Assembly: GCA_029865225.1 (NCBI GenBank)
Contig: JAOUHJ010000007.1
Span: 1 to 64,000, forward strand
From: Nitrospira sp.
Lineage (GTDB): Bacteria; Nitrospirota; Nitrospiria; Nitrospirales; Nitrospiraceae
Length of the DNA: 64,000 nucleotides
Direction of reading: 5' to 3'
How positions within the stretch are numbered: the stretch's first letter is position 1; every line of letters begins with the position of its first letter. The notes under the pieces are model-generated. The model saw only the letters and a list, made by a program, of their open reading frames with translations. It did not search any database and was not told the DNA's origin. Made by a program: the position numbers and the translations under genes. Positions 44,132-52,940 of this stretch are shown here, one piece after another.

Positions 44132-45478
44132 ATGAAGATCAAGATATTTCATGCCGTGACGATGCAGGATGCCATGCGGGCCATCAAGGAGGAGCTTGGG
44201 CCGGATGCCATCATCTTGTCGTCGAAAGAGGTGCGTGAGGGGGGACGGCTGTTGCGGGTATTCAATCGGCCGGTGTTGGAAATTATGGCGGCTGCTGAAC
44301 AAGAGGTACAAGAGCTCACCCAGCCGAACGAGAGCCGTCAAGTCGGCGATCGCCCAACGGCTCCCATCGCTTCTCAACCGCCTTCGTCGGTCGCGTTGCA
44401 GACCTTTCAGCAAACGCTGCAAACCATTCTACAGCCGAATCAGGACAAGGGCACTCCATGCGGAAATCAGCCGGTTCCTCCGTCGAGACCGACGCGCGTT
44501 CAGAGAAGGCGACAACGTCAACATCATGTGCGCGTGGCCGTGGCTGAACTCACCAGATTGTTACAGGATCTCTCGCCTGACACAATCCACACGGCTGGTC
44601 ATCCCGTATCACCCCTCCTTGTTGCCATGCGCCGTCCGCTCCTGGCGCGCGGGCTTCAATCATCAACCGTTGAATTCCTTGTGAATGAGGTCCACGCGAC
44701 ACTCCTGCCTGAAGAAGCCTCCGACGAGGAGTCGGTGCGATGCGCTCTCCACCGGGCCATTGCAGAGCGCATCCCTACCAGCGGTCCCCTGTCGGCTGAT
44801 CAGCGGCACCCCACGATCAGTCTTTTTCTTGGACCAAGTGGAGCCGGGAAAACCTCCGCTGTGGCGAAGCTGGCGGCCTATTATCGCTCGGAGCAACGGA
44901 AATCCGTCGCCTTGATCACATTTGATACCTTTCGTGACACGTCGGTGGAACAGTTGCGGCGGTATGCCAAGCTCGTGGGAGTGCCGTTCGCCTGTGCCCT
45001 GTCGGCACGTCAGGTCTCTGAAGGATTGCGTCGCCAGACCCGGTGTGATGTTGTGCTGATCGACATGCCTGGGATCGGACCGGACGATCTCACCTTAGCC
45101 AAAGAGCTGGCCCGTCTGTTACCCGAAGACACGGTCACGACCCATGTTGTTCTTCCAGCTTTTACCGGGGTACAGGAAGCTCGTCGTATCACTGCGCGCT
45201 TCGGCAACCTCCCACGTCCGCGTCTTCTGTTTACGAAATTGGATGAGACTGAATCCCTCGGCATGATCTTCGAAGTGTCGCAGCAAGTCGGTATTCCTCT
45301 TTCCTATTGGAGTGTTGGGCGACGAGTGCCCGGGGATCTTGAAGTCGCTTCATCGGAACGCCTGGCAACGCTCCTCACGGCGCAGGACGGTGCCGACTTT
45401 CCGGTGGTCAGGTGTCAATCGGTTCGAGCGTCGGTCGGCACTCCTGCCATGACAGGAGTCGGAACTCACCGCGGATAA
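44132..45478 (+). CDS. flhF: SRP-like GTPase FlhF with altered G2 and G3 motifs
   Basis: A 448-residue protein that sets flagellar site and number. The N-terminal basic segment is followed by a linker and the NG GTPase domain. G1 is LGPSGAGKTSAVAKLAA and G4 is FTKLDETESLGMI, both as in the family. The G2 region reads DTFRDTSVEQLRRYAKLVGV, where DTYRIGAVEQL is usual, and G3 reads LIDMPGIGPDD, where DTAGR is usual. The catalytic loop may therefore be changed. It starts nine bases after flhA and is followed by flhG, the normal pair. Confidence 0.93.
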   Translation: MKIKIFHAVTMQDAMRAIKEELGPDAIILSSKEVREGGRLLRVFNRPVLEIMAAAEQEVQELTQPNESRQVGDRPTAPIASQPPSSVALQTFQQTLQTILQPNQDKGTPCGNQPVPPSRPTRVQRRRQRQHHVRVAVAELTRLLQDLSPDTIHTAGHPVSPLLVAMRRPLLARGLQSSTVEFLVNEVHATLLPEEASDEESVRCALHRAIAERIPTSGPLSADQRHPTISLFLGPSGAGKTSAVAKLAAYYRSEQRKSVALITFDTFRDTSVEQLRRYAKLVGVPFACALSARQVSEGLRRQTRCDVVLIDMPGIGPDDLTLAKELARLLPEDTVTTHVVLPAFTGVQEARRITARFGNLPRPRLLFTKLDETESLGMIFEVSQQVGIPLSYWSVGRRVPGDLEVASSERLATLLTAQDGADFPVVRCQSVRASVGTPAMTGVGTHRG

Positions 45479-45496
45479 CTGGCTGGAGGTCACACA

Positions 45497-46366
45497 ATGC
45501 AATTCAGAATGCGAAGGCCCACCCTTGTATCGGAAGATGCGGACGCTGTAGGTGAGTCGCCAACACGAGTCATCGCGGTCACCAGCGGAAAAGGTGGGGT
45601 TGGAAAAACCAACGTCGTGGCGAATCTCGCAGTTTCGCTCTCCAGGATGGGAAAGAAAGTCCTCATCCTGGATGCCGATCTGAGCCTTGGGAATCTTGAT
45701 GTCCTCCTTGGACTGGTTCCACGGCATACCATCGAAGACGTGCTTGTCGGCTCGCATACCTTAGCTGAGATCATGCTACAAGGTCCGGCGGGCATCCATG
45801 TGCTGCCAGCCAGCTCGGGTGTCACACGCCTGACATCACTGACGGAAGCGCAACAGCTGATGATTCAAGAGCAGCTGGCCGATCTAGCTGCGGAGATGGA
45901 CGTACTGTTGATCGACACTGGTGCCGGGATATCACCGACTGTCACGTTTTTCGCCTCGTCAGCAGACGAGACGATGGTCATTATCTCACCGGAGCCTACC
46001 TCCCTGACCGATGCCTATGCTCTGATCAAAGTCTTGGCTCGCCAATATCGCGAGCGCCGATTCAAGGTGCTCGTCAATCAGGCCAAGAGTCCGCGGGAAG
46101 CCTCTGAAGTGTTTGGGAAGCTTGATGTAGCGGTCGATCGGTTTCTGCATGTGGCCGTCGAATTGGTAGGAACAATTCCTGACGACGACTACGTCCACAT
46201 GGCCGTGATGCAGCAGAAGGCGGTCGCCGACATGTTTCCCGAGGCACCGGCTGCCCAGGCCTTCAAACGGCTTGCCCAACAGGTGACTCAGTGGCCGAAA
46301 CCCGGCCTTCCCAAGAGCTCCGTGCAACTTGTGTGGCAACGAACAGCGACGCATGTAGGCAACTGA
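45497..46366 (+). CDS. flhG: MinD-like ATPase FlhG (FleN)
   Basis: A 289-residue P-loop ATPase with the deviant Walker A SGKGGVGKTN, switch I LDADLSLGNLDVLLGL and switch II VLLIDTGAGIS, and a C-terminal membrane-targeting region. It limits flagellar number by acting on FlhF and often on the master activator. The short N-terminus before Walker A lacks the DQAxxLR helix that stimulates FlhF in some species. Confidence 0.93.
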   Translation: MQFRMRRPTLVSEDADAVGESPTRVIAVTSGKGGVGKTNVVANLAVSLSRMGKKVLILDADLSLGNLDVLLGLVPRHTIEDVLVGSHTLAEIMLQGPAGIHVLPASSGVTRLTSLTEAQQLMIQEQLADLAAEMDVLLIDTGAGISPTVTFFASSADETMVIISPEPTSLTDAYALIKVLARQYRERRFKVLVNQAKSPREASEVFGKLDVAVDRFLHVAVELVGTIPDDDYVHMAVMQQKAVADMFPEAPAAQAFKRLAQQVTQWPKPGLPKSSVQLVWQRTATHVGN

Positions 46367-46389
46367 GAGGACGCTTCAACGGAACACCC

Positions 46390-47139
46390 ATGAGAAAGAC
46401 AGCCGTATCACAGAATCCCAAATCATTCCTAGCGCAGGGAGCGAGACGGGAAGAGCTCATCAAAGAGTTTGCGCATGTGATTCGTGCGATGGCCCATCGG
46501 CTGGCCTTTCGACTTCCGGCTTATCTGGATGCCGAGGATTTGATTTCGGTCGGCACCATCGGGTTAATGGATGCCATGGATAAGTACGACCCCACCCGCG
46601 AGGCAAAATTCAAGACGTATGCGGAGTTTCGCATTCGTGGAGCCATGCTGGATGAGATCCGGTCGATGGATTGGATTCCACGATCTGTTCACGAGCGCAT
46701 TGGCCTTCTCCAAAAAACGCATGTCACCCTCATGAGCCGGCTAGGTCGTCCTCCGCATGATGAGGAGGTGGCCGTGGAGTTGAAGATGTCGATGGAAGAA
46801 CTGGATGATTTCATCACGCGCGCCAGAGGTGCCGTCATGATCAGTGTCGATGACTTGAGTCTGCATGAGCCGGATGGGCATAAGGTCGTCAAGATGCTGG
46901 CTGATACCCATACGCCCGATCCGCTTTCTTCCTTGGTCAACGAACGAGAACGTGAAGTGATCGCCACGGCTATTCGGCAGCTCCCGGAAAAGGAGAGGCT
47001 GGTGCTCACGCTGTACTACTATGAAGAGCTCACCATGAAGGAAATTGGGGAGTTGATGAAAGTGACGGAATCACGCGTCTGTCAGGTTCATACCAAGGCC
47101 ATCATCCGCCTCAAGGCTCACCTGCAGGCGGAAAGGTAA
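46390..47139 (+). CDS. fliA: Flagellar sigma factor FliA (sigma-28)
   Basis: A 249-residue sigma factor. Region 2 (YLDAEDLISVGTIGLMDAMD, then FKTYAEFRIRGAMLDEIRSM) and region 4 (LPEKERLVLTLYYYEELTMK, EIGELMKVTESRVCQVHTKA) are complete. The ATG at 46390 gives MRKTAVSQNP; the frame opens further upstream inside flhG, which is not needed. It should direct the four TCAAG-N15-(G/A)CCGATA sites in this window and is held inactive by FlgM until hook completion. Confidence 0.95.
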   Translation: MRKTAVSQNPKSFLAQGARREELIKEFAHVIRAMAHRLAFRLPAYLDAEDLISVGTIGLMDAMDKYDPTREAKFKTYAEFRIRGAMLDEIRSMDWIPRSVHERIGLLQKTHVTLMSRLGRPPHDEEVAVELKMSMEELDDFITRARGAVMISVDDLSLHEPDGHKVVKMLADTHTPDPLSSLVNEREREVIATAIRQLPEKERLVLTLYYYEELTMKEIGELMKVTESRVCQVHTKAIIRLKAHLQAER

Positions 47140-47381
47140 TGGTGGCGTTCCCTGTTACGCATGGTTGGTCATCCGAGGGCACCATTGGCCTCTTCCCCTC
47201 GTGAACTTCGTGATACCCGCCGGTCTGGCTAGGAATAATTTTCACCATACCAGGAAGAATCGGACCTAGATTCATAGTGGGGTGGGCACTGTCCGGCTCG
47301 GTCGTCGTCTCCAATCGTGAATTCTCGCCTGAATTCAGTAGGTCCTAACTTCACAAGAGAGAAGATTTGCAAAGATACTCC

Positions 47382-47397
47382 TGGCACGATGGTTGCT
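47382..47397 (+). promoter_or_regulatory. Sigma-54 promoter of the flgF operon
   Basis: TGGCAC-GATGG-TTGCT is a full consensus match, with GG at 47383-47384 and GC at 47395-47396. It should start near 47408, 24 bases before the flgF ATG. Confidence 0.88.
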
Positions 47398-47431
47398 GTT
47401 ACTCTTTGGAAGCCACTATGGAGTTGAGTAC

Positions 47432-48202
47432 ATGAATCGAGGCATCTACCCAATTTTGTCCGGAGCGTTGGCCCACGAGCGTCGGATGCAAGTGTTTGCC
47501 AACAACATGGCGAATGTGAACACGGCTGGGTTCAAACAGGATGAGCAGGCGTTCAAAGCGATATTTCCGCGGTACAGTGCGGTGATGCCGACTGGTGGTC
47601 GGACGGTAAGCTTAGCTCAACAGATCATGGCCAGGCCCTTTGGACCAACCGAACGTGCATTTGTCGCACCCCACCAGATCAAGACGACCTTTGAAGCGGG
47701 ACGGGTTCGATTGACCGGCAATCCGCTGGATATCGCCATTCAAGGCCGCGGGTTTTTGGAGGTTCAGACGCCTCAGGGGCCTCGGTACACCAGGAACGGT
47801 ATGCTATCTCTCGATTCTGATCGGCGGCTTGTCACCGGGTTGGGTTTTCCGGTAATGGGCACGAAGGGCGAAATCAAGATTCCACCGGGGAAGCTGGACA
47901 TTTCAGCTCAGGGAGAGATCAGGGTCGACGAAAAGCCTGTGGCAAAGATTAAAGTCATGGAATTTTCGGATGAGGAGATGCCGACGAAGTCATCGGACGG
48001 GCTCTTCTTTTCAGAAAACGGTACGGAAAGCAAGAATCCACAGATTCAGGTCGGTCACATCGAAGAGTCAAACGTGAACTCGATCGGCGAGATGGTGAAG
48101 ATGATTCAGGGCATGCGAAGTTACGAATCAACGCAAAAACTGATTCAGACGCTTGACCGGATGGCTGAAATTGCCATTCAGGATGTCGGACGAGTGCTAT
48201 GA
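47432..48202 (+). CDS. flgF: Flagellar rod protein FlgF
   Basis: A 256-residue rod subunit. The N-terminus (MNRGIYPILSGALAHERRMQ, VFANNMANVNTAGFKQDEQA), a central beta domain and the C-terminal EESNVNSIGEMVKMIQGMRS are the family marks. The ATG at 47432 follows GGAG and lies just downstream of the sigma-54 promoter; the longer frame would start inside the promoter itself. Confidence 0.9.
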   Translation: MNRGIYPILSGALAHERRMQVFANNMANVNTAGFKQDEQAFKAIFPRYSAVMPTGGRTVSLAQQIMARPFGPTERAFVAPHQIKTTFEAGRVRLTGNPLDIAIQGRGFLEVQTPQGPRYTRNGMLSLDSDRRLVTGLGFPVMGTKGEIKIPPGKLDISAQGEIRVDEKPVAKIKVMEFSDEEMPTKSSDGLFFSENGTESKNPQIQVGHIEESNVNSIGEMVKMIQGMRSYESTQKLIQTLDRMAEIAIQDVGRVL

Positions 48203-48293
48203 GCAATACGTTGAACAGGTGGAGTTCCTCAGCCGTTGAGGAATATGCCGTTCTGATGATCAGTTGCCATCAGGGTTGGTCTGGAGGGAAACC

Positions 48294-49085
48294 ATGATTC
48301 GTGCCATGTGGACAGCCGCAACCGGAATGACGGCTCAACAGATCAACGTCGATACGATTGCGCATAACCTTGCGAACGTCAATACCAATTCCTTTAAAAG
48401 GAGTCGCGCAGAATTCGCAGACCTCCTGTACCAGATTCAACGGCTGCCCGGTACGAATGCATCTAATGTCGGTGTCTTCCCAGTGGGTATCCAGGTTGGA
48501 GCCGGAGTACGACCGACGACCGTGGCGAAGGAATGGATCCAAGGGAATATGCGCCAAACAAACAATGAATTGGATCTCGCGATCGATGGGACGGGGTTTT
48601 TCCAGGTATCCCGTCCAGACGGGACCATCATGTACACGCGCAACGGCTCCTTCAAGCGAGACAACGTCGGCAATCTTGTTACCGGCGATGGTGATCTTCT
48701 CAATCCCGTTATTACTATTCCTTCCGGTGCGCTCAAGGTGGATATTGGTCAGGATGGAACCGTTTCAGTTCTGCTTCCTGGAGTCACTCAAGCTTCGCAA
48801 GTGGGACAAATTCAGCTCACACGATTCGACAATCCATCGGGTTTAGTTGCCATGGGGAGCAATCTATTTATTGATAGTTTTGCTTCAGGACCGCCGACAC
48901 AGGGGACGGGCGGGTTTACCACCGGATTTGGGACGATCCAGCAAGGGTTCCTGGAAAGTTCAAACGTGAATCTGGCCGAAGAAATGGTCAACATGATCAT
49001 CGCTCAGCGTAGTTATGAGATCAATTCCAAGACGATTCAGGCATCTGATGAAATGATGGCTATCGCCAATAATCTCAGACGGTAA
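48294..49085 (+). CDS. flgG: Flagellar distal rod protein FlgG
   Basis: A 263-residue distal rod subunit starting MIRAMWTAATGMTAQQINVD at ATG 48294 behind GGAGGG. The conserved block IAHNLANVNTNSFKRSRAEF and the C-terminal SSNVNLAEEMVNMIIAQRSY with EINSKTIQASDEMMAIA match FlgG closely. It joins the hook to the proximal rod. The 91-base gap after flgF has no promoter. Confidence 0.95.
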   Translation: MIRAMWTAATGMTAQQINVDTIAHNLANVNTNSFKRSRAEFADLLYQIQRLPGTNASNVGVFPVGIQVGAGVRPTTVAKEWIQGNMRQTNNELDLAIDGTGFFQVSRPDGTIMYTRNGSFKRDNVGNLVTGDGDLLNPVITIPSGALKVDIGQDGTVSVLLPGVTQASQVGQIQLTRFDNPSGLVAMGSNLFIDSFASGPPTQGTGGFTTGFGTIQQGFLESSNVNLAEEMVNMIIAQRSYEINSKTIQASDEMMAIANNLRR

Positions 49086-49095
49086 GGAGTAGCTT

Positions 49096-49893
49096 GTGAC
49101 TAGGTTCGTTATTGTGATCCTGTTCCAACTCATCGTGGTCGTTGGGGCTGAGGCGATGGTGATGGGTGGGACCCAGGGAGATGTCCGAGCAACTGCCATG
49201 AAAAATAAACCAGCGATTCATACGAAGAGCACAACTGGTGCGGAACGCAAGGGCACAAATGAAGTGACCGTCGAGTTACTGACTGTGGTGATCCAGCGGT
49301 ACCTTGAAATGGAGTGGAAGCAGAAGGTGGCAACGGTCTCCGTCACGGTTCTGGAACCTGCTGAGTCGGTCGGCCTTCCTGGCGACTCAGCCGACCTACA
49401 TGTGATTCCCAGCCCTACTGAAGAGGGTCCTGGACGGCGCATGTTTCGGGTGGCGGTCACGAATGGCAAATCTCAAAAGACCATTCAAGTGGTCGCGGAT
49501 GTCACGGCGATGATCGATGCGATTGTCCCCAGTCGATTTCTGAAGGCCAATGAACCGATCGACGTTGAGGATATTAAGACTGTACGGATGCGTGTTCATC
49601 AAGTAAATCATCCCTTTATGACGAATGAAAGTGAAGTCATCGGGATGAGTGCCGCTCGGCCTCTTCCACCGGATGTTCCATTGCGCTCTGCGTTCATCAG
49701 ACCTCCTCTGGCCGTGCAAAAGGGCGATCGGGTCCTCATTGAGGTGCAGCGTGGGGGGTTGTCGATCAGAACCTATGGCATTACAAAATCGAGCGGACGG
49801 GTCGGCCAAACCATTACGGTTGCGAATCTAGATTCCGGCAGAGAACTGACAGCCAAGGTAGTCGGCCCTAGCCTAGTTCAGGTGGAGTTTTAA
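49096..49893 (+). CDS. flgA: P-ring assembly protein FlgA
   Basis: A 265-residue periplasmic chaperone for FlgI. A signal peptide (VIVILFQLIVVVGAEAM) is followed by the N-terminal domain and the SAF/FlgA domain with VVADVTAMIDAIVPSRFLKA, DVPLRSAFIRPPLAVQKGDR and the C-terminal GRVGQTITVANLDSGRELTA. The GTG start follows AAGGAG. Confidence 0.92.
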   Translation: MTRFVIVILFQLIVVVGAEAMVMGGTQGDVRATAMKNKPAIHTKSTTGAERKGTNEVTVELLTVVIQRYLEMEWKQKVATVSVTVLEPAESVGLPGDSADLHVIPSPTEEGPGRRMFRVAVTNGKSQKTIQVVADVTAMIDAIVPSRFLKANEPIDVEDIKTVRMRVHQVNHPFMTNESEVIGMSAARPLPPDVPLRSAFIRPPLAVQKGDRVLIEVQRGGLSIRTYGITKSSGRVGQTITVANLDSGRELTAKVVGPSLVQVEF

Positions 49894-49897
49894 CCGA

Positions 49898-50683
49898 ATG
49901 TCTAAGGGATTCGTGAGGTCAGAACAACGTGTTACGTGGTCGGAGGCGAGGGCGCACAAGAAAGAACTGCTCATACCTGAGAGCGGAATCTGGTTTTCTT
50001 ACCACTCATCGATTAGCTGTCTTTGCGCAGCCCTTCTCGTTCTAGGTTGGGGATGTTCGAGCCCTCCGGATGTCTCGAGCAAGGTCGTTGTAGCTCCTCT
50101 GCCTCCACCGAAGACTGTGGGGTCCCTGTGGCAGGAAGAGAACGGAAGAGCCTATCTCTATGAAGATCTTCGTGCCATGCGCATTGGTGACATTCTCACT
50201 GTGAAGATCGTTGAAAATCACAAGGGATCAAAATCAGCCGATACGGCAGCACAACGCGAATCGACGATTCAAAATAGCCTGATCGGCAGCGGCATGGGCT
50301 ACATCGGAATCCCTGGCATACGATTTAGCGATGAAACGCGTCGAGGCTTTGGGATTAATGCCAACGCGAACAGCAAGTTCGGCGGAAAGGGTTCCACGAG
50401 TCGGGCTGGGACGCTGACCGGAACCATTTCGGCGATCGTGACAGAGGTGCTGCCGAACGGTGATCTTCGTATTGAAGGCCGGAGAGAGGTCAGTGTGAAC
50501 AGTGAAAAGCAACTGATGAGTATCGGCGGAATCGTTCGTCGAGTAGATGTTGATACCAAGAATACGGTGCTCTCCTCCGCCATTGCCGATGCCAAGATCG
50601 AATATTCCGGGCTTGGTGTTCTCGATGATGTCCAACGACCAGGATGGTTTGTTCGCATCCTTGATTGGATCTATCCATTTTGA
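49898..50683 (+). CDS. flgH: Flagellar L-ring lipoprotein FlgH
   Basis: A 261-residue outer-membrane ring lipoprotein with lipobox LGWGC (Cys53), then the conserved GSLWQEENGRAYLYEDLRAM, IGDILTVKIVENHKGSKSAD and the closing VRRVDVDTKNTVLSSAIADA. The part before the lipobox is about 30 residues longer than a normal lipoprotein signal, and no later start codon is available in frame. The long n-region may be real or an artefact of start choice. Confidence 0.92.
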   Translation: MSKGFVRSEQRVTWSEARAHKKELLIPESGIWFSYHSSISCLCAALLVLGWGCSSPPDVSSKVVVAPLPPPKTVGSLWQEENGRAYLYEDLRAMRIGDILTVKIVENHKGSKSADTAAQRESTIQNSLIGSGMGYIGIPGIRFSDETRRGFGINANANSKFGGKGSTSRAGTLTGTISAIVTEVLPNGDLRIEGRREVSVNSEKQLMSIGGIVRRVDVDTKNTVLSSAIADAKIEYSGLGVLDDVQRPGWFVRILDWIYPF

Positions 50684-50696
50684 TGAAGGGGGGGCA

Positions 50697-50966
50697 ATGC
50701 CGGCTCCAGTGAGGTGGAAAGCGGGGAGAAGCAGTATGCCAACGCGGCATCTGCTCAATCTCGATTCTCTGCAGATGATGGTGCAAAGTGGGGTGGTGCG
50801 GCGGGCTGATTCCAGTCCACCCGGGGTGAGCATGACCCAGTTCCATGTGATAGAGAATGTTGATCGGAACCCCATCACGGATGTGGCCGCTGAGCAGGGA
50901 TGCCTGTCGCGCATCGTCCTGGGACGAAGGTCGCAATCACTGTTCGTTAAACGCCCAAAGATATGA
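50697..50966 (+). CDS. Small conserved-looking protein between FlgH and FlgI
   Basis: An 89-residue frame starts at ATG 50697 after GAAGGGGGGGC and ends in a TGA that overlaps the flgI ATG in an ATGA junction (50963-50966). It fills the only sizeable gap in this compact operon. The product has a basic start (MPAPVRWKAGRSSM), a helix LLNLDSLQMMVQSG and a closing strand-helix region (TQFHVIENVDRNPITDVAAE). No signal peptide or membrane helix is seen. The strong ribosome binding site and the coupled stop argue that it is real. Function is unknown; position suggests a role in ring assembly or in controlling flgI translation. Confidence 0.6.
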   Translation: MPAPVRWKAGRSSMPTRHLLNLDSLQMMVQSGVVRRADSSPPGVSMTQFHVIENVDRNPITDVAAEQGCLSRIVLGRRSQSLFVKRPKI

Positions 50967-52120
50967 TAGGTCCGTCATCTATGCATTCACGCTTCTTGCT
51001 CTTGATCGGTATGGTGGTGCTCACGGGGACACTCGTCTCTCCCTTCCCGGCCGATGCCGTGCGGATCAAAGATATTGGGGTGATCGAGGGAGTGCGCGAG
51101 AACCAGTTGATTGGCTATGGGTTAGTGGTCGGACTCGACAGTACCGGAGACCGAGTCATCGGAGGCCAATTCACGATCCAAGCGATGATGTCCATGTTGA
51201 ACAAGATGGGAGTCAATCTTGTGATTGACCCGATCCAATTGCTGACGAGGAATATTGCGTCGGTCATGGTGACCGCCAAGCTTCCCCCGTTCTCAAAGGC
51301 CGGTATGACGCTGGACGCAGTCGTGTCGTCCATGGCAAATGCGAAGAGTCTACAAGGCGGTACGCTCTTGTTGACGCCGTTAAAGGCTGCGAATCAGCAA
51401 GTGTTTGCCGTGGCGCAGGGGCCGGTGTCCATCGGTGGATTTCTCGGAGGAACGGGCGGGGCAGGCGGCGCCACAGTGGCCAAGAATCACCAAGCAGCCG
51501 GAGTAGTTCCTGGCGGAGCCATTATTGAAAAAGAGCTGCCTGTGAACATCGATTCGTGGGAAACGGTTTCCGTGCTTCTGCGGCGGCCTGATTTCACGAC
51601 GGCGATTAGGACTGCCGAAGCGATCGAAGGTGCCTTCGGGAAGGGCAGCGCGTCGGCGATCAATGCCGGATCTATCAGCGCGACGATTCCGCAGGCCTTC
51701 CAAGGGCGTGTCGTCGAGTACATCGCCTCAATTGAGGGGCTGGATGTGGCCGTCGATGCCGTGGCCAAGGTCGTCGTGAATGAACGGACCGGAACCGTCG
51801 TGTTAGGGGAGCATGTGCGGATTTCGACCTGTGCCATTTCACATGGCAATCTGACAATTTCGGTCAAGAATACGTTGAACGTATCTCAACCGTCGGCCCC
51901 GCTCATTGGTTCTGCAGCCGGTCAAACAACCGTCACTCCAGATGTTCAGACTGAAATCAAGGAGCAGGAATCGCGTCTTATTGTCGTGGATGAAACGGTG
52001 ACCTTAGGCGAAGTTGTACAGGCGTTGAATGCCGTGGGCGTGACCCCTCGTGATCTTGTGGCCATCCTCTCGGCATTGCGGGCGTCCGGATCTCTTCAGG
52101 CCAATCTTGAGATAATTTAG
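50963..52120 (+). CDS. flgI: Flagellar P-ring protein FlgI
   Basis: A 385-residue periplasmic ring protein with a signal peptide (FLLLIGMVVLTGTLVSPFPA) and the family opening RIKDIGVIEGVRENQLIGYG with LVVGLDSTGD. The Gly-rich QGPVSIGGFLGGTGGAGGAT and C-terminal AVGVTPRDLVAILSALRASG are typical. FlgA assembles it around the rod. An alternative ATG lies six codons further in. Confidence 0.95.
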   Translation: MIGPSSMHSRFLLLIGMVVLTGTLVSPFPADAVRIKDIGVIEGVRENQLIGYGLVVGLDSTGDRVIGGQFTIQAMMSMLNKMGVNLVIDPIQLLTRNIASVMVTAKLPPFSKAGMTLDAVVSSMANAKSLQGGTLLLTPLKAANQQVFAVAQGPVSIGGFLGGTGGAGGATVAKNHQAAGVVPGGAIIEKELPVNIDSWETVSVLLRRPDFTTAIRTAEAIEGAFGKGSASAINAGSISATIPQAFQGRVVEYIASIEGLDVAVDAVAKVVVNERTGTVVLGEHVRISTCAISHGNLTISVKNTLNVSQPSAPLIGSAAGQTTVTPDVQTEIKEQESRLIVVDETVTLGEVVQALNAVGVTPRDLVAILSALRASGSLQANLEII

Positions 52121-52128
52121 GTCACTGC

Positions 52129-52533
52129 ATGACTCATCCCGTCAAACAGACATCCATGGATGGTTCGCAATGGGTCTCCTCACCGGTATCAGTCTATGGA
52201 GGTTATGATTTTGGCATCCAACCCGGTCGTCTTGACAGTCGGCTGAACTCCATGAAATTGCAAGGTGCTGTCGAGAGTCGTGAACAGGTGGTTCAGGCTG
52301 GCCAGGAGTTCGAAGCCTATTTTATCTCGTATTTACTGAAGGTTATGAGAGAAACGGTGCCGGAAGGTGCCCTTGCGAACAAACAAGGAGCCTATTTCTA
52401 CTCGTTCTATGATGAGGAAATCGGGAGACGGGCGGCCGAATCTGGCGGTATTGGGATTGCCAGAATGGTACAGGAATATGCAGATAAACATTTTTCGTCA
52501 TCTCCTGTGAAAGACTCAAGTTCTGGTGGGTAG
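52129..52533 (+). CDS. flgJ: Rod-binding protein, FlgJ N-terminal type
   Basis: A 134-residue protein made only of the rod-cap domain: QAGQEFEAYFISYLLKVMRE and then a helix with FYDEEIGRRAAESGGIGIAR. The C-terminal muramidase domain found in enterobacterial FlgJ is absent, as in many other phyla, so peptidoglycan must be opened by another enzyme not in this window. It ends the flgF operon. Confidence 0.88.
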   Translation: MTHPVKQTSMDGSQWVSSPVSVYGGYDFGIQPGRLDSRLNSMKLQGAVESREQVVQAGQEFEAYFISYLLKVMRETVPEGALANKQGAYFYSFYDEEIGRRAAESGGIGIARMVQEYADKHFSSSPVKDSSSGG

Positions 52534-52543
52534 GAACCGATAG
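52516..52543 (+). promoter_or_regulatory. Sigma-28 promoter before flgM
   Basis: TCAAGTTC (52516-52523), 12 bases, ACCGATAG (52536-52543), overlapping the end of flgJ. It shares element and spacing with three other sites in this window. The -10 differs from the consensus GCCGATAA at the first and last base. Confidence 0.6.
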
Positions 52544-52620
52544 AGTGTACGACCGGAGTAAAGGTCGTGATGAGGCTAGGCCGGTAACATGGCCCCGGAG
52601 ACACAAGAAGGAGTGAGGTT

Positions 52621-52926
52621 ATGCAGATTTCAGGTCATGGGAAAGTCGATCATCTAGCAAAGGTGTTGCTGGGGGTTCACGAGGCTGAAAGCTCAGGATC
52701 CCGACAAGCAACGGCTCGTACGCAAGCAGGAAAGGATGAAGTTCAGATTTCTGCTCAAGCGAAGGAGCTTCAGCGAATTCGCGAACTGGCCAGTCAGCCA
52801 GACCCGGAGCGGGCTGAACGAGTGGAGAGCATCAGGCGCTCTCTCGATGCCGGCACCTACGATGTCAGTGGCCGTGCCGTCGGTGACGCCCTTGTGAAAC
52901 AGGTGCTGACCGACGCGATTCTCTAA
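52621..52926 (+). CDS. flgM: Anti-sigma-28 factor FlgM
   Basis: A 101-residue protein, disordered at the start and with the sigma-binding helices at the end (ERVESIRRSLDAGTYDVSGR, AVGDALVKQVLTDAIL). It binds FliA until the hook is finished and is then exported. The ribosome binding site is AAGGAGTGAGG. It begins the flgM-flgN-flgK-flgL unit. Confidence 0.92.
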   Translation: MQISGHGKVDHLAKVLLGVHEAESSGSRQATARTQAGKDEVQISAQAKELQRIRELASQPDPERAERVESIRRSLDAGTYDVSGRAVGDALVKQVLTDAIL

Positions 52927-52940
52927 ACTGATTCCGTTTC

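Noticed and set aside
47141-47190. AATGGTG and CACCATT arms after fliA as a terminator
   Set aside because: The loop is too long and there is no T tract.
47393-47431. Upstream TTG start for flgF
   Set aside because: It falls inside the sigma-54 -12 element; the ATG at 47432 gives the normal FlgF N-terminus.
50230-50260. GCCGATAC within flgH as a sigma-28 site
   Set aside because: It is inside coding sequence with no TCAAG at the right distance.
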